From contig RPFO01000079.1 in assembly GCA_009746045.1 (NCBI GenBank), forward strand, positions 2,088,844 to 2,122,343: DNA of 33,500 nt, written 5' to 3'. Of this stretch, positions 28,653 to 33,500 are shown one piece after another. The notes under the pieces were generated by a model. It worked only from the letters and a program-made list of their open reading frames with translations. It ran no database searches and had not been told where the DNA came from. Made by a program: the position numbers and the translations under genes. The stretch's first letter is position 1. Every line of letters starts with the position of its first letter. This stretch comes from Mesostigma viride. Taxonomy: Eukaryota > Streptophyta > Mesostigmatophyceae > Mesostigmatales > Mesostigmataceae.

Positions 28653-30295
28653 ATGACGAGCAAACGCTCATCTACGCAACGCAGCCCGGCGGATGCGTTA
28701 CTTGCAATGAAAATACGTCTGCAGCTCCAGCTGCAGCTTCGGCGCCCTCAGGTCCGGAAGGCAGCGGTGATCCACTAGTCGCGCACTGGTGATCGCCCAG
28801 CCCACCGGGCTTGCCTCGATCGCGCGCCATCTGCATCGCCTGAGCCTACTAAGCGCAGTCGCCCCTCAGTGCCGAGCTAGCCGCATTGGGACGAGATCGC
28901 CTTTGACGTCATGCAACGCACCTGGCTTCTGGAAACGAAGCCCGGGAGCCTTCATGGAAGCCGTGTTTTTCGGCACTCACGCCTCGCTTGTAGCCCTGTG
29001 CTCGCACCTCATTTCCCACAAGCGCGGCCACTGGCCAGCTAGGTGGCCAGCCTGCCGACCCCGCCGAGAATCTCCGACCCCTGAGAGTTCTCCGCATAAG
29101 TCGCCCCAAGCTCCAACCGCTTCGCCCTCTGCTGAGCCCTCCTCGGGCGCTCCGACGCCGAGATCTGGGCTTCCCCACCGCCCTCCCCCACCTTCCCCAC
29201 CGAAGCCATCATCCGCACCCTCCTTAAGGAAGCTTTCGAGCAGCACGTGACCCCCCTTGCCACAGATCATGTGGCGGCAATGATGGGCGGCACGCTGGCT
29301 GCACTGAGCTCCCTCACATTTCCACCACCGTCACCTCCACCTCCACCTCCACCCTCCTCGCCTCCACCCGATCCACTGCCACCTCCACCTCCATGCACCG
29401 CCGCCCTCAAGGCCCAGCTTCTCGACATCGACCAGCGCCTAAAGGACACCGCCATCGCCATCGAGTGCATGCAGTCTGAACACCGCCGGCATCACCGCGC
29501 CCAGGCGGTGCATGAGGGACATCGCCACCAAGCCAGCCCCCGTTGGCCCAGGCGACGACGCCCCTCCCATGCACCCAGACCTGGGCGGACCTGCTCAAGC
29601 ACCACCGGCCACCTCCATCACCTCCACCATCGCGGCACAGCTTGAGCAACAAGCCCTCGATGAGGATTACATCCCCATCTAGTGCTTAACGGTTGGGGGC
29701 CGGATGATGCAGACGATATTTGTTTCAACTGTTGTGTAATTATTTTTCTAATGAGATAATTTAGCATAGCACTCCGTGGCATGCCTTTGCGCATGCATGA
29801 CACGCAAGTACAAGTACTTACTTATACTTAATTAACAAGCTAGCCCTCGACCTCCGCGAGGAGGCCGACCGCACCTAGCGTAGCCACAATGTCATCGTCA
29901 AGCACTTCGACCAGCCGGCAGGTGAGGACTCGACGACTCTTCTTGCGGCATTTAAGCGCGACATATTTCTTGCCCCCATGCACCTTACTGGTGAGCTGCG
30001 CATGTCGGCTGTTCGCCTCCCCCGTGCGCGGGGTAAGGCTGGCCCGGCACCCGTGCTCCTCACCTTTAACGGTACATGGCGGACAAGCTGTTGTTTCTTA
30101 AAAACCGCAAGAAGCTCTCGAGGATCGACTCACTTCACGTTGGACGACGACCTGACCCTGGCCCAGCAACAACGGCGACGCGAGCTATGGCCGACCTACC
30201 TCCAGATACGGCAAAGCGCAGGGGAGAAACCGGTAGGCTGGAGGGGGGACGTCATCCACGTCGACCACAAGCCTTGGCAGGCACCCCCAGCCTAG
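28653..30295 (+). pseudogene. Decayed LINE ORF1 copy C with a nested insertion
   Basis: It starts MTSKRSSTQRSPADALLAMK and soon meets a stop. Later pieces in shifting frames match ORF1: TWLLETKPG near 28914, a Pro-rich linker, DIATKPAPVGPGDDAPPM-like sequence near 29520, IAAQLEQQALD near 29640, then after the insertion ALDLREEADRT, NVIVKHFDQPAGED, MHLTGELRMSAVRLPRARGK, LDDDLTLAQQQRRRELWPTY and HVDHKPWQAPPA. Frames break repeatedly and a 173-bp foreign segment sits at 29661-29833. Confidence 0.72.
29661..29833 (+). mobile_element. Short LINE 3'-end insertion nested in ORF1 copy C
   Basis: The insert begins gaggattacatccccatctag, which would read EDYIPI-stop, and has a ~150-bp tail ending in an ACTT-rich tract. 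It splits the ORF1 sequence at LEQQALD. The flanks repeat aacaagc..ccctcga (29648-29660 and 29834-29850, the second with 3 extra bases), an imperfect target-site duplication. It matches 30731-30910. A severely 5'-truncated non-LTR insertion, or a SINE-like derivative, fits. Confidence 0.65.
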
Positions 30296-30419
30296 GGCAC
30301 ATAGCAGTAGTGTAGATTAGTAAGGCTTAGCCTAGGTACCACGCGGCCCCAGCGCATGTGCGCCCATAATGGCCATGGATGATGCATTCAAGAATTTAGC
30401 CACGCCCTGCCTATAATAT

Positions 30420-30620
30420 AGTGGACCCGGCCCCATGGATGCTGCATTAAGAGTTAGTCAGCCCTGCCTATACAGAGAGTCACTCTCTGATGAGAAGCCA
30501 TGCCTTAGCTTTTGTATAGCCACGTTGATCTTCCCCCACCATGACAGGCTCCCCCTTCGCTGCATGGGTATAGCTTGATAGATCATGGGGGTGCAGGTGC
30601 CCTGGTGCACCGCAGCCCGT
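30420..30620 (+). repeat. Repeat R1, first copy (LINE-associated non-coding)
   Basis: The segment cactctctgatgagaagcca...ccttagcttttgtatagcca...catgacaggctcccc...gtgcaggtgccctggtgcacc recurs at 31100-31256. The left part also has a short internal duplication of catggatgatgcattNaaga / ccctgcctata. No coding potential; probably untranslated sequence of the LINE family or of a second element. Confidence 0.7.
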
Positions 30621-30730
30621 TGCTAGCCTGGGTAGAAGTCCGCAGGTACGTGGAGGTTATTGGTCCTGCATGAGGATAGCCGCTACACTACCGCCTCGTC
30701 TGCCATTACAGTAGATCGAGGGCAGCTCGG

Positions 30731-30910
30731 ATGAGGATTATATCCCCATCTAGTGCTTAATTAACGGTTGGGGGGTGATGCAGACGATGTAATTTGCTTA
30801 AACTTTTGTGTAATTAATTTTTCTAATGAGATTAGCATATATGCTAATCTCAATAGTACTCCGTGGCATGCCTTTGCGCATGACACGCAAGTACTTACTT
30901 ACTTACTTAC
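30731..30910 (+). mobile_element. Second copy of the short LINE 3'-end segment
   Basis: It is about 85% identical by eye to 29661-29833. It starts with the same EDYIPI-stop codons (gaggattatatccccatctag) and ends in acttacttacttacttac. A 10-bp inverted repeat, gagattagca/tgctaatctc, lies within it near 30827-30852 and is absent from the other copy. Confidence 0.65.
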
Positions 30911-30975
30911 CTCGAGCAAGTGTCGTTTACATTCCCACCCTTGCAGGAAGTAGCTTAGAATGTATTAAAAGCCAT
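30911..30975 (+). repeat. Repeat R2, first copy
   Basis: The segment ctcgagcaagtgtcgtttac then attcccacccttgcaggaag and tagcttagaatgta recurs at 31248-31305, where it directly follows R1. In the first copy the 3'-end segment 30731-30910 and other sequence lie between R1 and R2, so R1-R2 at 31100-31305 may be the uninterrupted arrangement. Confidence 0.7.
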
Positions 30976-31099
30976 ATGCCCCTTCTCTGGGATATATGCT
31001 ACATTTACTCCCAACGGAGTTATGCTCCTAATGAATGTGTGCCCATGACGCGCCACACACTAGATGATGCCTAGCTTTATTATTTAGTTATGCTGTGAC

Positions 31100-31305
31100 T
31101 ACGCAGAGAGCCACTCTCTGCTGAGAAGCTAGCCATGCCTTAGCTTTTGTATAGCCATGCCGGCTGATCTTCCCTTCCCATGACAGGCTCCCCTTAGCTG
31201 GGTTGAGCTTGCATGATAGATCGTGTGGGTGCAGGTGCCCTGGTGCACCTCGAGCAAGTGCCGTTTACATTCCCACCCTAAGTTGCAGGAAGTAGCTTAG
31301 AATGT
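31100..31305 (+). repeat. Repeats R1 and R2 joined (second copy)
   Basis: It holds both R1 and R2 contiguously (gtgccctggtgcacctcgag is the join). Comparison with 30420-30620 and 30911-30975 shows that the first copy has been opened by an insertion. Confidence 0.7.
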
Positions 31306-31419
31306 ACTGCATATGACCGGATGGATGTGCCATATGCCCGCCCCGGCCCGATACTTTTTGGTTATGCTGCTCGACGCCAATGCCACGCGCTCCCCGTGCC
31401 GGGCACTGCTGCAGTCGCT

Positions 31420-33500
31420 TTGCGCCTGCTGACACGGGTGCTAACGACAACACTCCCCTGTTTTCTGCCTTTTTGCGGGATAGCGGGATGGTTGCTGTCT
31501 GCAACTGCCACTTCCAACGTCCCTTGCACAGGACTTGGTCACTTTTCGTGGCCCTAACGGCCGTCAGGCCTGTCTGGACTACGTGGTGGTACGGCAGCCC
31601 AGGTGCACCTCCCGGTTCTGGACACCCGAGTGTTTGACACGCCCACGTGGTGTGCTCTGACCACCAGTTGGTGCGCGCGACCATTCGGCTCCGGTTCCAC
31701 GTCCCCAAGCGCCCCGAGCGCTGCGCCCCACTGGCCCGCCCTGACTGGTCTGCCCTACGCCCGGCCGGTCCGAGGAGATCCTGAGGACTGTCCAGACGGA
31801 TGCCAAGCACGCGCGGAAACGGTGCCTACTGGAGTACCTGTCGGCCCTGGACGCCGGCCCGGGCGGACGTCGACGAGCTGGACAAGGGTGCTCCCAATGC
31901 CGCCATTTTTGCGGGCTTTGCGGCCCGTGCCCCGTTGCTGGCGGCCCGGCACCTGCCGGTCATGCCCCGCCGCCGCCCCGGCCCTCTCTACCGCCAGGAC
32001 CCCGTGGCGGTCTTGGCGGCCCGGCACCGCCTCAAGCGTAACCGGGACCCGCTGCAGACACCGGTGCTCAAGGCCGCCCTCGTGGATCGAGGCCTACGAG
32101 CACGCTCGGGACACGGAGGCGGCCCATGCAGTGCATCGCAGATGCCAAGGCCTGCCAAGCTCGCAAACAGGGCAAGGACATGTGGTACCACCTCGACCGG
32201 CTCGGCAGCCGGCGGCAGCGCACCCCGGTGGAGCACACGGGCCGGGACGGCACGGCGCCGGGAAGCCTTGACCATGCACTGCATGGTTGGCCCACAATGT
32301 TTCCTTGACAGGTGGGGCTCGCGCCCCCGGCCCCCCGCCGCTTCCGGCCCCCGAGACGGCCGCCCGTCTCGGGGTTGCCGGACCGGCCCCCGCCGCCGCC
32401 CGTGCCCCCCTCCTCGGCCACGGACTACCAAGTCCCCACCTTGCAGGAGGGCTGCCTTGCCACCAACGACGTCGTCCACCCCTTCATGCACTTTGAAGGA
32501 ATTAATTGGACGGCGCCCTTGCTCGCCTGCGGTACGATCGACGCGGCGGTCGGTGCCGACCACCTTTCAGCTGAGCTGCTGAAGACCCCTGACCTGGCGG
32601 TGCATGAGGGATCTTCTGCTGGCGTTCTGCAACCGTGTCCTGCTCTCTGACGAGCCTCCGCCTGCTGAGTGGCAGACGGCCATTTGGGTCATGCTGTACA
32701 AGAACTTAGGGCTCTGCTGCTGACCCCGGTAACTACCGGGGTGTCTGCATGCCTCCAGAGCGCCGGCCGCGCTGAAGGTCTTCATGCGCATGATGCTGTA
32801 CAGGCTCCGCGCCGCGCTGGACCCACACCTGGGTGAGTCTCAGATGGGTTTCCGTCGTGGTCGTAACACTGTCATGGCTGTGTTTGTCGCGCGCCGGTTA
32901 TAATGGAGCATGCAGGTGCCGGCGTCGGCTTTGCCCTGACAGTTTGCCGCTGGTCTTCATTTTTGTTGACTATATCAAGGCCTTTGACACGGTCCTCTGG
33001 GAGGCTCTTTGGGCCATCCTAGCTCTGGATCGGGTGCCACCAGCGTTTATTGCTGCCATTCGTCGACTGTATCAGGGCTCACAGGCAGTAGTGCGGTGGC
33101 GGAAGGCACCACCCCACCATTCCCCCTTCACCACGGGGCCGGTGTGGCAAAGTTGTGTCCTGTCCTCATACCTGTTCATTATTGTCGTGGATCACGTCAT
33201 GCGCCGGGCACGTGCGCGCCTTTACTGCTCTGAGAGCCAGGCTTGGACATCCTTAACGAGCGCGGGCACGGCGGGGTTAGCACGGGTTACCGCCTCAGTG
33301 GCTGACCTGATTTATGCGGACGAAACCACCCTCATCACGCGCCCCGAGCACATTCAGACCTGGCTGGACTGTCTGGGCCTCAGTGGAGGCGAGGGCGGTG
33401 GGGTTGGAGATTAGTGTCAAAACTGAGGCGATGGTGATTGGGGCTTCCAGTCGCCCACCGCTGCCGCGCCTGCATGCTCGACGGGGGCAGAGGTCCCGTT
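31420..33500 (+). pseudogene. Decayed LINE ORF2: endonuclease end and reverse transcriptase (partial)
   Basis: An apurinic-type endonuclease C-terminus appears first: NDNTPLFSAFLRDSGMVAVC, GPNGRQACLDYVVVRQP, then in another frame VCSDHQLVRATIRLRF, where SDH holds the catalytic His. A linker follows, then RT blocks across frames: AVGADHLSAELLK, ADPGNYRGVCM, KVFMRMMLYRLRAAL, ESQMGFRRGRNTVMAVFVAR, then LPLVFIFVDYIKAFDTVLWE, RRLYQGSQAVVRW, ADLIYADETTLITRPEHIQ and, after another shift, GLEISVKTEAM. The catalytic YADD is changed to YADE. Many frameshifts and stops make it dead. It runs off the window end. Confidence 0.82.

Overview
The window is nuclear DNA from a photosynthetic eukaryote, most probably a chlorophyte green alga. 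The coding sequence lies in short, G/C-ending exons separated by long repeat-rich introns with GT..AG borders. One gene is an intron-rich SecY of the plastid SCY2 type, and another is closest to the plant SAC1-5/FIG4 phosphoinositide phosphatases. There are no bacterial-style operons. The species cannot be fixed from the sequence alone.

Layout: (1) 1-153, the end of an unidentified open frame. (2) 671-7733, minus strand, a SAC-domain polyphosphoinositide phosphatase. Seven exons could be joined in frame with canonical splice sites; the catalytic C-terminal part is not visible and presumably lies left of the window. (3) 7734-9926, the space between two divergent genes. (4) 9927-23085, plus strand, a SecY-family translocase gene. 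Eleven exons join without a frameshift into 465 codons plus stop, ending in TAG. (5) 23430-33500, an island of L1-type LINE retrotransposon copies, all in plus orientation. It includes a complete 482-residue ORF1, two decayed ORF1 copies, three reverse-transcriptase/ORF2 fragments and short 3'-end insertions. A 1350-bp hAT DNA transposon with a perfect 8-bp target duplication interrupts the leader of one LINE copy.

The most unusual signal is in the introns of both host genes. Many carry degenerate or tandem copies of the adjoining exon edge together with its splice site. In the SecY gene this is seen at the 3' edges of exons 1, 2, 4, 5, 6, 7, 8 and 9 and the 5' edges of exons 5 and 7. In the SAC gene it is seen at the 3' edges of exons 5 and 7 and the 5' edge of exon 7. 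The extreme case is about 19 copies of the last ~23 nt of SecY exon 8, nearly all with a GGTGAGT donor; the first four donors are in the same reading frame. This suggests that introns here grow by tandem duplication across splice junctions, leaving many decoy or alternative splice sites. Other introns hold very long simple arrays: (GGT)n, (CCCCCT)n, (CGCCC)n and a 1.5-kb array of the 9-mer ACCTTTTTT.

The SAC phosphatase (endomembrane phosphoinositide turnover) and SCY2 (plastid protein translocation) have no known joint pathway. Their divergent arrangement may only mean a shared promoter region.
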